Origin: Stenotrophomonas tumulicola
GTDB taxonomy: Bacteria; Pseudomonadota; Gammaproteobacteria; Xanthomonadales; Xanthomonadaceae
Length of the DNA stretch: 64,000 nt
Assembly (NCBI RefSeq): GCF_014117215.1
Contig: NZ_JACGXS010000005.1
Location: forward strand, 241,726 to 305,725
Direction: 5' to 3'
Shown: positions 9,357 through 17,589 of the stretch, piece by piece
Layout of the letters: each line of letters begins with the position of its first letter
How positions within the stretch are numbered: the stretch's first letter is position 1
The notes under the pieces: model-generated
What the model was told of the DNA's origin: nothing
Databases searched by the model: none
What the model saw: only the letters and a program-made list of their open reading frames with translations
Made by a program: the position numbers and the translations under genes

Positions 9357-9395
9357 CCCCACCGCGTGCGCCTTGGGCGTCGCAAGGAATCCGAA

Positions 9396-10127
9396 ATGAA
9401 CGCTCCGCACCTTTCCTCCAATTTCGACCAGGCCGAACTGGATAAATTCGCCGCGCTGGCGACGCGCTGGTGGGATGCCGACGGTCCGCAGAAGCCGTTG
9501 CATGCCCTGAACCCGGTGCGCCTGCAGTATGTCGCCGCGCGCGCTCCACTGCGTGGCCTGCGCGTGCTGGACATCGGTTGCGGTGGGGGCCTGCTGAGCG
9601 AAGCACTGGCCCAGGCCGGTGCGGAGGTGACCGCCATCGACCTGGCGCCGGAACTGGTCAAGGTGGCTCGCCTGCACGCGCTGGAAAGTGGTGTGACGGT
9701 CGATTACCGCGTGCAGGCGGCCGAAGACCTGGCTGACGAGCAGCCGGAAAGCTTCGACGTGGTGACCTGCATGGAAATGCTGGAGCACGTGCCCGACCCG
9801 GCAGCGATCATCGATGCCTGCAAGCGCCTGCTCAAGCCCGGCGGCCACCTGTTCCTGTCCACCATCAACCGCACCGCAGCGGCCTTTGCGGTGGCGATCG
9901 TCGGTGCCGAGTACGTGGCGCGGCTGCTGCCCAAGGGCACCCATCATTATCAGGAATTCATCAAGCCGGCCGAGCTGTCGCGCTGGCTGCGCGAGGCGGA
10001 CCTGCAACTGGAAGATGTCAGCGGCATGGCCTACGAACCGTGGCGCAACCGCGCGCGGCTGGGCAGCCGAACCGACATCAACTACCTGGCCCACGCGACC
10101 AAGCCGTCGCAAAGCACGCCAGCATGA
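9396..10127 (+). CDS. ubiG: Bifunctional ubiquinone O-methyltransferase UbiG
   Basis: 243-residue SAM-dependent methyltransferase that performs both O-methylation steps of ubiquinone synthesis. Motif I is [15 protein letters not shown] (about 58-72), followed by AIDLAPELV, and the family-specific [18 protein letters not shown] and [15 protein letters not shown] segments. Length matches UbiG (about 240). The ATG at 9396 gives [10 protein letters not shown]; a longer upstream start would lack the family sequence. The stop overlaps the start of the next gene by 4 nt (ATGA), so translation is coupled. Confidence 0.96.
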   Translation: MNAPHLSSNFDQAELDKFAALATRWWDADGPQKPLHALNPVRLQYVAARAPLRGLRVLDIGCGGGLLSEALAQAGAEVTAIDLAPELVKVARLHALESGVTVDYRVQAAEDLADEQPESFDVVTCMEMLEHVPDPAAIIDACKRLLKPGGHLFLSTINRTAAAFAVAIVGAEYVARLLPKGTHHYQEFIKPAELSRWLREADLQLEDVSGMAYEPWRNRARLGSRTDINYLAHATKPSQSTPA

Positions 10128-10819
10128 CGCCGGCGCGGTTTCCGCGCGCGGTGCTGTTCGACCTGGATGGCACGCTGCTGGACAGCGCCCCGGACTTCGT
10201 TGCCACGCTCGATGCGATGCTGGTCGAGCGCGGCCGTGCGCCGGTCAATCCCGCGCAGCTGAGGCCCGTGGTATCCAAAGGCTCGCGGGCGATGCTGTCG
10301 GTCGCGTTCGCTGAACTGGAAGCGGTCGAGCGCGATGCGCTGATTCCCGAATTCCTGCAGCGTTACGAAGCATTGATTGGCCAGCACGCGGCGCTGTTCG
10401 ACGGTGTCGCCGGCATGCTCGATGCGCTGGACGCGGCAGGTACCGTGTGGGGCATCGTCACCAACAAGCCCGAGTACCTGGCGCGGCTGATCGTGCCGCA
10501 GCATGGGTGGCAGCAACGCTGCGCGGTGCTGGTCGGCGGGGACACCCTGGCCGAACGCAAGCCGCACCCGTTGCCGCTGCTGCATGCCGCGCAGCGGATC
10601 GGCGTGGCAGCGGAGGACTGCGTCTACGTCGGCGATGACGAGCGTGACATCCTGGCTGCGCGTGCGGCAAACATGCCGTCAGTGGCCGCGTTGTGGGGCT
10701 ATCGCCTGCATGGCGACGATCCGTTGACCTGGCAGGCCGACGTGCTGGTCGAGAACGCCGAACTCCTGCAACTGGCCGATCCCTGGCCGACCCGGCCGGC
10801 AGCCCCGGCCCAGCCGTAA
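10124..10819 (+). CDS. mupP: HAD phosphatase, MupP / phosphoglycolate phosphatase type
   Basis: 231-residue HAD-superfamily hydrolase. Motif I is [10 protein letters not shown] with the nucleophile Asp 13 and acid Asp 15; motif II is the Thr of GIVTNKP; motif III/IV are the Lys of ERKPHP and GDDERDI. The cap is the small helical type of Gph. The order ubiG-mupP in Pseudomonas corresponds to N-acetylmuramic acid 6-phosphate phosphatase of cell-wall recycling, so mupP is favoured, but Gph (2-phosphoglycolate) is not separable by sequence alone. The ATG at 10124 overlaps the ubiG stop. Confidence 0.85.
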   Translation: MTPARFPRAVLFDLDGTLLDSAPDFVATLDAMLVERGRAPVNPAQLRPVVSKGSRAMLSVAFAELEAVERDALIPEFLQRYEALIGQHAALFDGVAGMLDALDAAGTVWGIVTNKPEYLARLIVPQHGWQQRCAVLVGGDTLAERKPHPLPLLHAAQRIGVAAEDCVYVGDDERDILAARAANMPSVAALWGYRLHGDDPLTWQADVLVENAELLQLADPWPTRPAAPAQP

Positions 10820-10829
10820 GGAACAACAT

Positions 10830-11549
10830 GTGAGCAGTACCGCGCTGGATAGTTTCCTCGACAAGTGGCGTAGCCGTTGGCCTGAATGGTCGGTGGCTGC
10901 CCCGTTCGTGGCCGAATCGCAACGCGAGCTCGCGGTGGCGTGGTTCGCGCTGTTGCAGGAATTCGACGACATGCTCAATACCGGCGGCGACCCGCTGCCG
11001 GCCGATGCCAAGCTGGCCTGGTGGGGCGAGGAACTGCGCAGTTGGGCCGGCCAGCGCTCGCGACATCCACTGGGCCGTGTGCTGGAGCCGATCCGCGCGC
11101 CGTGGGCGCAGTTGGCCGAGGCGTTGCCGGATCTGGTCGAGGCACGCACGGCTGCGCTGGATGCGGCCAACGCCGAACGCGCGCTGGCCAACTACGCCGG
11201 GGCGGTTGCCGCAGTGGAAGCCGCGTTGTTCCTGGATACGCCAGGCAAGGACACGCCGCGCAAAGGCGCGGCGCGCGCGGTGCTGCTGCAGACCCTGGCC
11301 CAGCGCCTGCATGAAACCGGCGTGGCGGGGATCCCGCGCAGCCTGCTGGAGGAGGACGCTGGTTCTGCCGCCCAGGATTGGGCGCGGCAGTTGCTGAAAG
11401 GGTGGGGCACGCGCGTGCCGGGTCCGCGCGCACGTCGCGTGTGGTCGAGCCTGGCGCGTGCGCGTCTGGCGGCGCAGGCCGCAGGCAAGCCGGTCGAGGC
11501 GACGCCGGTGCGCACGCTGTTGCGCGTGTGGTGGGCGGCGCGCGGCTGA
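10830..11549 (+). CDS. Squalene/phytoene-synthase-like protein, divergent
   Basis: 239 residues starting with GTG (10830) after an AAGGA site, 10 bp beyond mupP, so probably the last gene of the mtaD-ubiG-mupP run. LQEFDDML and KLAWWGEELRSW correspond to the first Asp-rich motif and the following 'WxxEL' helix of trans-isoprenyl diphosphate synthases. The second Asp-rich motif of true squalene/phytoene synthases is not present; the aligned region reads AQRLHETGVAGIPRSLLEE. It is also about 50 residues shorter than usual. A catalytic role is therefore doubtful, and a quinone- or lipid-related accessory function is only a guess from the ubiG linkage. Confidence 0.6.
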   Translation: MSSTALDSFLDKWRSRWPEWSVAAPFVAESQRELAVAWFALLQEFDDMLNTGGDPLPADAKLAWWGEELRSWAGQRSRHPLGRVLEPIRAPWAQLAEALPDLVEARTAALDAANAERALANYAGAVAAVEAALFLDTPGKDTPRKGAARAVLLQTLAQRLHETGVAGIPRSLLEEDAGSAAQDWARQLLKGWGTRVPGPRARRVWSSLARARLAAQAAGKPVEATPVRTLLRVWWAARG

Positions 11550-11552
11550 GCC

Positions 11553-11975
11553 CGTAGGCCGCTGCGCTCGCCGGGCATGGCCCGGCGCTACCCTTCGGGG
11601 TGCTGGATTTCGCCGGGCATGGGCCGGTGTTGGCGTTCGCGGTGGCTGGGTTCCGCCGGGCATGGCCCGGCGTTGGCGTTCGCGGTGCTTGGGTTCCGCC
11701 GGACATGGTCCGGTGGTGGCGTTCGCGGTGCTGGATTCTGCGGGGCATGGCCCGGTGTTGGCGTTCGCGGTGTCTGGGTTCTGCGGGGCATGGCCCGGTG
11801 TTGGCGTTCGCGGTGCTTCGATTCCGCCGGGCATGGTCCGGTGTTGGCGTTCGCGGTGCCTGGGTTCCGCCGGGCATGGGCCGGTGGTGGCGTTCGCGGT
11901 GCTTGGATTCCGCCGGGCATGGCCCGGCGCTACGGTGCGCGGTGCTTGGGTAGCGCCGGGCCATGCCCGGCGAAC
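11553..11975. repeat. Tandem array of about nine 43-bp SMAG-derived palindromic units
   Basis: Ten CATG cores occur at 11576, 11618, 11661, 11704, 11746, 11789, 11832, 11875, 11918 and 11962, i.e. spaced 42-44 bp. Each unit contains a palindrome like GCCGGGCATGGCCCGG followed by TGTTGGCGTTCGCGGTGCTTGG with minor changes. The array starts with GTAG (11554) and ends with a unit in the opposite orientation starting GTAG (11950). Since 43 is not a multiple of three, long open frames appear on both strands; they are repeat by-products. This fills the whole 437-bp gap between the phytoene-synthase-like gene and the M23 peptidase. Confidence 0.9.
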
Positions 11976-11986
11976 GCGTGGTCGCG

Positions 11987-12829
11987 TTACTTCCGCTCCA
12001 GTACCAGCAACGGATCGATGCGGGTATCGAACCAGTTCATGCCCCAGTGCAGGTGCGGGCCGGTGGTACGGCCGGTGGCGCCGACGGCGGCGATCACCTG
12101 GCCCTGCTCGACGCGGTCGCCGACCTTCACGTCGATGCGTGACAGGTGCAGGAAGTTCGAGCTGACGCCGAAGCCGTGGTCGACCAGCAGGGTACCGCCG
12201 GTCAGGTACAGGTCCGGACCGGCGAAGGTGACCACGCCGGCGGCCGGTGCCTTCACCGGGGTACCGGTCGGCACCGCGATGTCCATGCCGGAATGGCCGG
12301 CACCCGGCTGGCCGTTGTACACGCGTGCGTTGCCGAAGCGGCCGCTGATGCGGCCCTGCACCGGCCAGATGAAGGCCTGCGCGAAATCGGCGCGGTCGTC
12401 GTCGCGTGCTCGGGCGGCAGTCACCTGCGCCTGTTCGCGCTTGATCCGCGCGGCGATGGCTGGCGGTGGATTGACCGTCTTCGGCGGCACGCCGTTGACA
12501 CGCTCGGTTGGCCAGTCGCGCGGGGTGACCGCGATGGTTGCGGTCTCGCCGCTGCCATCCGGGCGTTGTACCTGTACGCGCAGCGGCCCCTTTTCATCGC
12601 GCCCGATGCCGAACACCACGCTGCCGTAACCGCTCACGCGCAACTGGCGGCCGGCGTACTGCACGCTGCTGCCGGCCGGCACCTTGCCGATCACCATCGC
12701 ACCCTGCGAGGCGCTGGATGGGAAAACAATGCGGGCATCGGTTGCCTGTGCAGCCACCGGCGCAGCCGGCAGCGCAAGCAAGGCGGGCAGGACGCCGGCC
12801 AAGGCCAGCGCAACGACTGCCGGCCGCAT
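11987..12829 (-). CDS. M23 family peptidoglycan endopeptidase, exported
   Basis: 280 residues with a signal peptide (about 1-28, ending PVAAQA). Residues 30-105 form a beta-rich N-terminal domain of unknown role; the LytM domain runs from about 155 to 270. The zinc site is complete: GHSGMD (His 179, Asp 183) and PHLHWG (His 259 and 261). Predicted to cut peptide cross-links in the periplasm or to activate amidases. The start codon overlaps the pyrC stop (TGATG order on the minus strand), so it is co-transcribed with yidD and pyrC. The start at 12829 matches a normal signal peptide; longer upstream frames lie within pyrC. Confidence 0.92.
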   Translation of the reverse strand: MRPAVVALALAGVLPALLALPAAPVAAQATDARIVFPSSASQGAMVIGKVPAGSSVQYAGRQLRVSGYGSVVFGIGRDEKGPLRVQVQRPDGSGETATIAVTPRDWPTERVNGVPPKTVNPPPAIAARIKREQAQVTAARARDDDRADFAQAFIWPVQGRISGRFGNARVYNGQPGAGHSGMDIAVPTGTPVKAPAAGVVTFAGPDLYLTGGTLLVDHGFGVSSNFLHLSRIDVKVGDRVEQGQVIAAVGATGRTTGPHLHWGMNWFDTRIDPLLVLERK

Positions 12830-14175
12830 CAGCGATCGAACGCCAGGCGCTGGCCGTTGGCGGCACCGACGACCTGGCTGCCGTCCCAGGCCAGTTGGCC
12901 ATTGATCCAGGTCGAAGCGATGCGCGAGTGGAAGGTGGTGCCTTCGAACGGCGACCAGCCGCACTTGGACAGCACGTCTTCGCGCTTGACCGTGAACGGC
13001 TTGTCTTCCACCAGCACCAGGTCGGCCCAGTAGCCTTCGCGGAGGTAGCCACGCTCGGCCACGTCGAACAGCTGTGCCGGGGCGTGGGCGAATTTCTGCA
13101 CCACCTGGGTGATGTCCAGCTTGCCTTCATGCACCAGTTCCAGCGCGGCGTTCAGCGCGTACTGCACCAGCGGCAGGCCGGAAGGGGCCTGTGCATAGGG
13201 CTTCTGCTTTTCTTCCCAGGTGTGCGGGGCGTGGTCGGTGGCCAGTACATCGATGATGTCCTCCACCAGCGCCCGCGTCAGTGCCTCGCGGTCGGCTACG
13301 TCCTTGATCGCCGGGTTGCACTTGATCAGGTTGCCCAGCCGTGCGTAATCGGTGCGGTCGAAGCGCAGGAAGTGGATGCAGGTTTCGGCGGTGATCTGCT
13401 TGCGGCTGCCGTCGGCACGGATCAGCGGGCCACGCTCGAACAGCGCCAGTTCATCGGCGGTGGAGATGTGCAGCACGTGCAGGCGGGTGCCGTGTTTCCT
13501 CGCCAGCGACACCGCCAGCTGCGAGGACTTCAGGCAGGCCTCGCGCGAGCGGATGTCAGGGTGCTGTTCAGCGCTGAGGTTGTCGCCGTACTGGGCCTGG
13601 TACTGCTTCATCAGCGCGTCGATCATCGGTGTGTCTTCGCAATGGGTGATGATCGGCGTCGGCGCATCACGGAAGATCGCATCCAGCGTTTCCGGGTTGT
13701 CGACCAGCATGTTGCCGGTGGAGGCGCCCATGAACACCTTGATGCCCGGCGCGGTCTTCGGGTCCAGCCGCTGGATGTGTTCCAGGTTGTCGTTGCTGGC
13801 GCCCATGTAGAAGCCGTAGTTGGCGCGCGCGCGGCCGGCGGCGGCATCGTACTTGGCCTGCAGCGCCTCGGCGTTGAGCGTAGGTGGATTGGTGTTGGGC
13901 ATGTCCATGAACGTGGTCAGGCCACCGGCAACCGCCGCCGCGGACTCGGTGGCGATGTCGCCCTTCTGGGTCAGCCCGGGTTCGCGGAAGTGCACCTGGT
14001 CGTCGATCATGCCCGGCAGCAGCCAGCGTCCGGCGGCATCCACCACCTGTTCGCCGTCGCGCGCGGCCAGGCCGCTGTCGATGCGTGCGATGCGGCCATT
14101 CTCGATGCGCAGGTCGGCATCGAGGACGCGGCCTTCGTTGACCAGGCGGGCGTTGGTGATCAGGATCGATGGCAT
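12829..14175 (-). CDS. pyrC: Dihydroorotase, DDQVHFREPG subgroup
   Basis: 448-residue amidohydrolase catalysing ring closure of carbamoyl aspartate to dihydroorotate in pyrimidine synthesis. The first metal motif reads DDQVHFREPG (Gln 60, His 62), where the first histidine of the usual HxH is glutamine; this variation is shared by a known dihydroorotase subgroup. Other metal and substrate residues are intact: KVFMGAS (carbamylated Lys), THCED, LHVLHIST and LATDHAPHT. Length is that of the large class. Start ATG 14175 is one base after the yidD stop; the stop overlaps the M23 gene start. The linkage yidD-pyrC-peptidase is likely one transcript. Confidence 0.93.
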   Translation of the reverse strand: MPSILITNARLVNEGRVLDADLRIENGRIARIDSGLAARDGEQVVDAAGRWLLPGMIDDQVHFREPGLTQKGDIATESAAAVAGGLTTFMDMPNTNPPTLNAEALQAKYDAAAGRARANYGFYMGASNDNLEHIQRLDPKTAPGIKVFMGASTGNMLVDNPETLDAIFRDAPTPIITHCEDTPMIDALMKQYQAQYGDNLSAEQHPDIRSREACLKSSQLAVSLARKHGTRLHVLHISTADELALFERGPLIRADGSRKQITAETCIHFLRFDRTDYARLGNLIKCNPAIKDVADREALTRALVEDIIDVLATDHAPHTWEEKQKPYAQAPSGLPLVQYALNAALELVHEGKLDITQVVQKFAHAPAQLFDVAERGYLREGYWADLVLVEDKPFTVKREDVLSKCGWSPFEGTTFHSRIASTWINGQLAWDGSQVVGAANGQRLAFDR

Positions 14176-14176
14176 G

Positions 14177-14431
14177 TCAGTGGTTTCCTTTGCAGCGGCA
14201 GGCGGACGCGTCGGTGCGCTCGGGGACCGGATCGAATCCGCCGGGATGGAAGGGATGGCAGCGGCCGAGGCGGCGTGCGGCAAGCCAGCTGCCGCGCAGC
14301 GGGCCGTGGCTGGCGATGGCCTGCATGGCGTATTCCGAACAACTGGGGACGAAGCGGCAACGCGGCCCAAGCAGCGGGCTGATGAAGCGCTTGTAGAAGC
14401 GCAGCAGGGCGATGAGCAGTTGTGAGATCAC
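14177..14431 (-). CDS. yidD: Membrane protein insertion efficiency factor YidD
   Basis: 84-residue protein with the full YidD signature: [30 protein letters not shown] and [13 protein letters not shown]. It is a small membrane-associated protein that assists YidC-dependent insertion. The usual neighbours rnpA, rpmH and yidC are not here; the gene has been placed at the head of a pyrC-M23 transcript. The C-terminal Cys-rich tail (SACRCKGNH) is a common ending. Its upstream region (14432-14790) is shared with dksA, which runs the other way. Confidence 0.95.
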   Translation of the reverse strand: MISQLLIALLRFYKRFISPLLGPRCRFVPSCSEYAMQAIASHGPLRGSWLAARRLGRCHPFHPGGFDPVPERTDASACRCKGNH

Positions 14432-14790
14432 GCGTTCATAGTAGAGCGTGCTGGCCTGCTTTGGGGTGAATCAGGACGACAGGGCAGGCATGCGGTCGTC
14501 GTGGCCCTGCCCATTCATCGGTGCCGCCCTCCCGGGCATGGTTGGCAGCGGCGCGCATTTGTCGCAGGATGGGCCGTTGGCTGCCGCATGCGTTATGCGT
14601 GGCAGCCATGCCGGCGGGATGTCCGCTGGCCAGGTTCCGTGCCGCGCAGGTGGTCGCGCGTGTCCGGTGCTCCGTCCAGCCGGACGTCGTGGGCTGTACG
14701 GGCGCTCTGTCACGCGGTTGCTGCTGCCGGTCGGGTAGGCTATAAAGGCCCGCTTTCCCGGGCCCCGGGGAATCCAAGGAAGAGCGTTTC
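14432..14790. other. Divergent intergenic region, yidD / dksA
   Basis: About 360 bp without a supported gene. It holds the dksA promoter near its right end and must hold the yidD promoter. GGGCAGG (14481-) and CCTGCCC (14506-) can form a stem of unknown meaning. No conserved peptide is seen in the short open frames. Confidence 0.5.
14718..14746 (+). promoter_or_regulatory. Likely sigma-70 promoter of dksA
   Basis: TTGCTG (14718-14723), a 17-bp spacer and TATAAA (14741-14746) match the sigma-70 consensus well. A start near 14753 would give a leader of about 40 nt to the GTG start at 14791, which is preceded by AAGGAAGAG. Confidence 0.6.
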
Positions 14791-16032
14791 GTGGCTGCTA
14801 AAAAAACTGCAAAGAAGGCCGTCAAGGCCGCCAAGAAGACCGCCAGCCCTGTTGCGAAGAAGACGGCGGCCAAGACTGTTGCGAAGAAGCCGGCCAAGCC
14901 GGTGGTCAAGACAGCGAGCAAGCAATCAACGGCCAGGAAGGCCACGGCAAAGAAATCTCCGGTGGCGAAGGCGCCGGCAAAGAAGGCACCGGCCAAGGTG
15001 GTGAAGGTTGCCGGCAAGCCGGCCAAGGTTGCCAAGGTTGCCAAGGCAGCGCCGAAGCCGGCCAAGGCCATCAAGAAGCCGGCCAGCAAGGTCGTCGCTG
15101 CCACCCGGCCCGCTGCGGCCAAAAAGGCCGTGGCCAAGCCGGCACCGGCGAAGAAAGTTTCCACGGTCGCGAAGGCGGCCAAGGCCGCCAAGCCGGTTTC
15201 CGGCAAGGTGTCCGCGAGCAAGCCGCAGGCCCGTCCTGCGGTGAAGAAGTCCGCCCCGGCCAAGCCGGCAGTCGGCAAGGCCGCCAGCAGGCCGGCGACC
15301 CGGCCGGCGGCGGCGCCCGTAGTGAAGTCCGTACCGAAGTCGGCTACGCCGGCTCCGGCCAAGTCTGTCCCGGCCAGCAAAACGGCTGCCAAGGCACCTG
15401 AAAAGGCTGCCACGGCGACCGCCAAACCGGCCCCGCAAATCAAGAATCCCGTGCCCGTTTCGAAATCGTCCGCGAAAACCCCTGTGAAACCCGATGCCGC
15501 CCCGAAGATCGCAACCCGCCCGGTGGGCAAGGTTGCCGTGGCAGTGACCGCACGCTCGTCCGCTCCGGCGCCACGCAGCAAGTACAAGGTGGTCGAGTAC
15601 AAGACCGACGAGGCCACCGGCCGCCCGATCCTGCCCGCCGGCTACAAGCCCGGTGCGGAAGAGGAATACATGAGCCCGCTGCAGCAGGAGTACTTCCGCC
15701 AGCGCCTGCAGAACTGGCGGGCCGACCTGGTGGAGGAATCCAAACAGACCATCGAGAACCTGCGCGAGGAAGTGCGTGACATCGGCGATGAAGCCGAACG
15801 TGCGACCCGCGAGACCGAGAACTCGCTGGAACTGCGTACCCGTGATCGTTACCGCAAGCTGATCGGCAAGATCGACAGCACGCTCAAGCGCCTGGAAGGA
15901 GGCGACTACGGTTACTGCGTGGATACCGGCGAAGAGATTGGCCTGGACCGCCTGGAAGCACGCCTCACCGCAGAACGCACCATCGACGCGCAGGAGCGTT
16001 GGGAGCACCTGCAGAAGCAGCAGGGCGACTGA
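14791..16032 (+). CDS. dksA: DksA-family RNA polymerase-binding factor with long Lys/Ala-rich N-terminus
   Basis: 413 residues from GTG 14791. Residues 1 to about 265 are low-complexity Lys/Ala/Pro (AAKKTAKKAVKAAKK and similar), like eukaryotic histone H1 tails, and probably bind nucleic acid. Residues about 270-413 are a DksA domain: YMSPLQQEYFRQRLQNWRADL, a coiled coil with the tip motif DIGDEA (fits DxxDxA, needed for ppGpp synergy), and the C-terminal globule. The zinc finger is reduced to one cysteine (YGYCVDTGEEIGL, then TIDAQ), as in zinc-independent DksA proteins. E. coli DksA has 151 residues. A strong terminator follows, so it is monocistronic. Expected role: stringent control of transcription. 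Confidence 0.88.
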   Translation: MAAKKTAKKAVKAAKKTASPVAKKTAAKTVAKKPAKPVVKTASKQSTARKATAKKSPVAKAPAKKAPAKVVKVAGKPAKVAKVAKAAPKPAKAIKKPASKVVAATRPAAAKKAVAKPAPAKKVSTVAKAAKAAKPVSGKVSASKPQARPAVKKSAPAKPAVGKAASRPATRPAAAPVVKSVPKSATPAPAKSVPASKTAAKAPEKAATATAKPAPQIKNPVPVSKSSAKTPVKPDAAPKIATRPVGKVAVAVTARSSAPAPRSKYKVVEYKTDEATGRPILPAGYKPGAEEEYMSPLQQEYFRQRLQNWRADLVEESKQTIENLREEVRDIGDEAERATRETENSLELRTRDRYRKLIGKIDSTLKRLEGGDYGYCVDTGEEIGLDRLEARLTAERTIDAQERWEHLQKQQGD

Positions 16033-16059
16033 CCTGCCTCGGCGGCGACCGCACTGAAG

Positions 16060-16086
16060 AAGCCCGGCCTTGGCCGGGCTTTTTTT
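16060..16086 (+). terminator. Rho-independent terminator of dksA
   Basis: AGCCCGGCC-TT-GGCCGGGCT hairpin (16061-16080) followed by seven T residues. It sits 28 bp after the dksA stop and before the convergent ccm operon. Confidence 0.92.
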
Positions 16087-16131
16087 GCCATGGGGCCTGG
16101 TGCTTTCCGCGCACCGGGAAGCGTCCGCTCC

Positions 16132-17124
16132 TCAGCGCAGCCGCACTGTCACCTCGCCATGGTGTGGCACGTCCACCGCCACCGGGTCGCTTTCCAGGTC
16201 ATCGTCGCCGCGGGTGGCGTTGCCGGTGCGCGACAGACGCGCGACGACTTCAACGCGCGCCTGTGCCGACAACGGCGCGGTCGGCATCGGGCTGTCCGCG
16301 TCGTCCAGCTCTACCGTCTCCGGCAACGCGGACAGCGGGAAACGCTTCACGGCGACCGGCATCGGGGTGCCACCGACGGCGCGTGCCAGCACGAACAACG
16401 CCGTACCGTCGGGCCACTGCGAAACATCGAATCCGGCCGGCAGGACGATGCGCACTTTCAACGGGGACGTGTCCTTGTCCGCAGGAGAGGGGGCCTGTTC
16501 CCCTGCGGCCGCGCGTGCGATCGAAAGCTGCTCCTGCAGCGCGGTCGCCGCACCGCCTTGCAGCCGGGGCAGCAAGGCCGACCACACCTGCACCGCTTCA
16601 GCGTCGCGCCCGCGCTGCCGCAGCGCGATGCCCATCAGCCATGCGGCGCGCTCGGCATCAGGCTGCACCGCCATCGCATGCCGCAGCCACTGCAGGGCGG
16701 TGTCATCGAAACGCTTGCCTGCATCGGCCTGCGCACGCGCCTGGGCGGCTTCGACCAGCACGCCGGCATCGTCCGGTGCCAGCGCCGCCGCGCGCGCGAA
16801 TGCATCGGCAGCACCGTCGGCCTGGCCCAGTTCGCTGCGCGAACGTCCCAGCAGCACCCAGCCGTCGGCGCGTTGCGGATCGCGCTGCAACGATTGTTCA
16901 AGTGCCTGCACGCCCTGGCGCAGGTCGGCCAGGGTCGGCGTCGCGGCAGCCTCCCGCGCGGCGCGCGGATCGCCGACCAGCAGGTACAGGCTGGCGGCCA
17001 CCACGCCGACGCTGAGGCAGGCGGCGGTGAAGCCTGCACGCCCGCGGGTGCGCAGCGGCCACAGCACGCCCAGTGCCAGCAACACCCCGCACAGGCCGGC
17101 CAGCAGGGAAAGCCCGAGCGTCAC
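16132..17124 (-). CDS. ccmI: Cytochrome c biogenesis protein CcmI (TPR)
   Basis: 330 residues, GTG start overlapping the ccmH stop (GTGA). Two N-terminal transmembrane helices (about 3-22 and 35-52), then TPR repeats (about 65-200: ADGWVLLGRSRSELGQ, FARAAALAPDD, AMAVQPDAERAAWLMG) and a C-terminal beta-rich periplasmic domain. CcmI presents apocytochrome c to the CcmF/H lyase. Last gene of the ccm operon; in E. coli the same part is fused to CcmH. About 36 bp separate its stop from the AT-rich end of the dksA terminator. Confidence 0.9.
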   Translation of the reverse strand: MTLGLSLLAGLCGVLLALGVLWPLRTRGRAGFTAACLSVGVVAASLYLLVGDPRAAREAAATPTLADLRQGVQALEQSLQRDPQRADGWVLLGRSRSELGQADGAADAFARAAALAPDDAGVLVEAAQARAQADAGKRFDDTALQWLRHAMAVQPDAERAAWLMGIALRQRGRDAEAVQVWSALLPRLQGGAATALQEQLSIARAAAGEQAPSPADKDTSPLKVRIVLPAGFDVSQWPDGTALFVLARAVGGTPMPVAVKRFPLSALPETVELDDADSPMPTAPLSAQARVEVVARLSRTGNATRGDDDLESDPVAVDVPHHGEVTVRLR

Positions 17125-17585
17125 CAGCCGTCTCCACGTGCATCATCGACGGCCACCGCTTGCCCGCGACGGCGGACCAGGCGCCACAGCAACAGGGCCC
17201 CGGCGAGCAGGAACAGCAGCGGACCACCCCACAACAGCCAGGTTCCCGGCTGCAGCGGCGGCTGGTACAGCACGAACTCGCCATAGCGCTGCACCAGGAA
17301 ACCCTTGATCTGCGCATCGTCGTGGCCCTGCTGCAGCAGCACCAGCACTTCCCGTCGCAGGTCCTGCGCGATCTGCGCATTGGAATCGGCCAGTGACTGG
17401 TTCTGGCACTGCACGCAGCGCAGCTGCGCTGCCAGGGCATGGAAGCGGGCTTCCTCGGCGGCGTCGGTGAACTGCAGCGGGCGCGCATCGTGTACTGGCT
17501 GCTGCGCACGTGCGACGCTGCAGAACAGCGAAGCCACCAGCATCACTGCCATCAGCACGCTCGATGCCGCGCTGCGCCGGTGCAT
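17121..17585 (-). CDS. ccmH: Cytochrome c biogenesis protein CcmH
   Basis: 154 residues with a signal peptide (1-27), the thioredox motif LRCVQCQNQS (Cys 57, Cys 60), and a C-terminal transmembrane helix (about 113-135). It keeps the apocytochrome haem-binding cysteines reduced for ligation. Start ATG 17585 is preferred to an upstream Met at 17627, which lies inside ccmG. Four bases separate it from the ccmG stop, and it overlaps ccmI. Confidence 0.94.
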   Translation of the reverse strand: MHRRSAASSVLMAVMLVASLFCSVARAQQPVHDARPLQFTDAAEEARFHALAAQLRCVQCQNQSLADSNAQIAQDLRREVLVLLQQGHDDAQIKGFLVQRYGEFVLYQPPLQPGTWLLWGGPLLFLLAGALLLWRLVRRRGQAVAVDDARGDGW

Positions 17586-17589
17586 GCGG

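Noticed and set aside
11553..11975. CRISPR array
   Set aside because: Repeats are contiguous with no unique spacers, palindromic GTAG-type, and no cas genes are nearby.
11577..12629. Repetitive plus- and minus-strand proteins across the 43-bp array
   Set aside because: Open frames arise because the unit has no stops in several frames; 129 bp (three units) gives apparent peptide repeats. They lack ribosome sites and run into unrelated genes.
14436..15617. 393-codon minus-strand frame opposite dksA
   Set aside because: Complement of the Lys/Ala-rich tail; its Ala/Gly/Phe/Leu-rich composition is a by-product of the tail codons.
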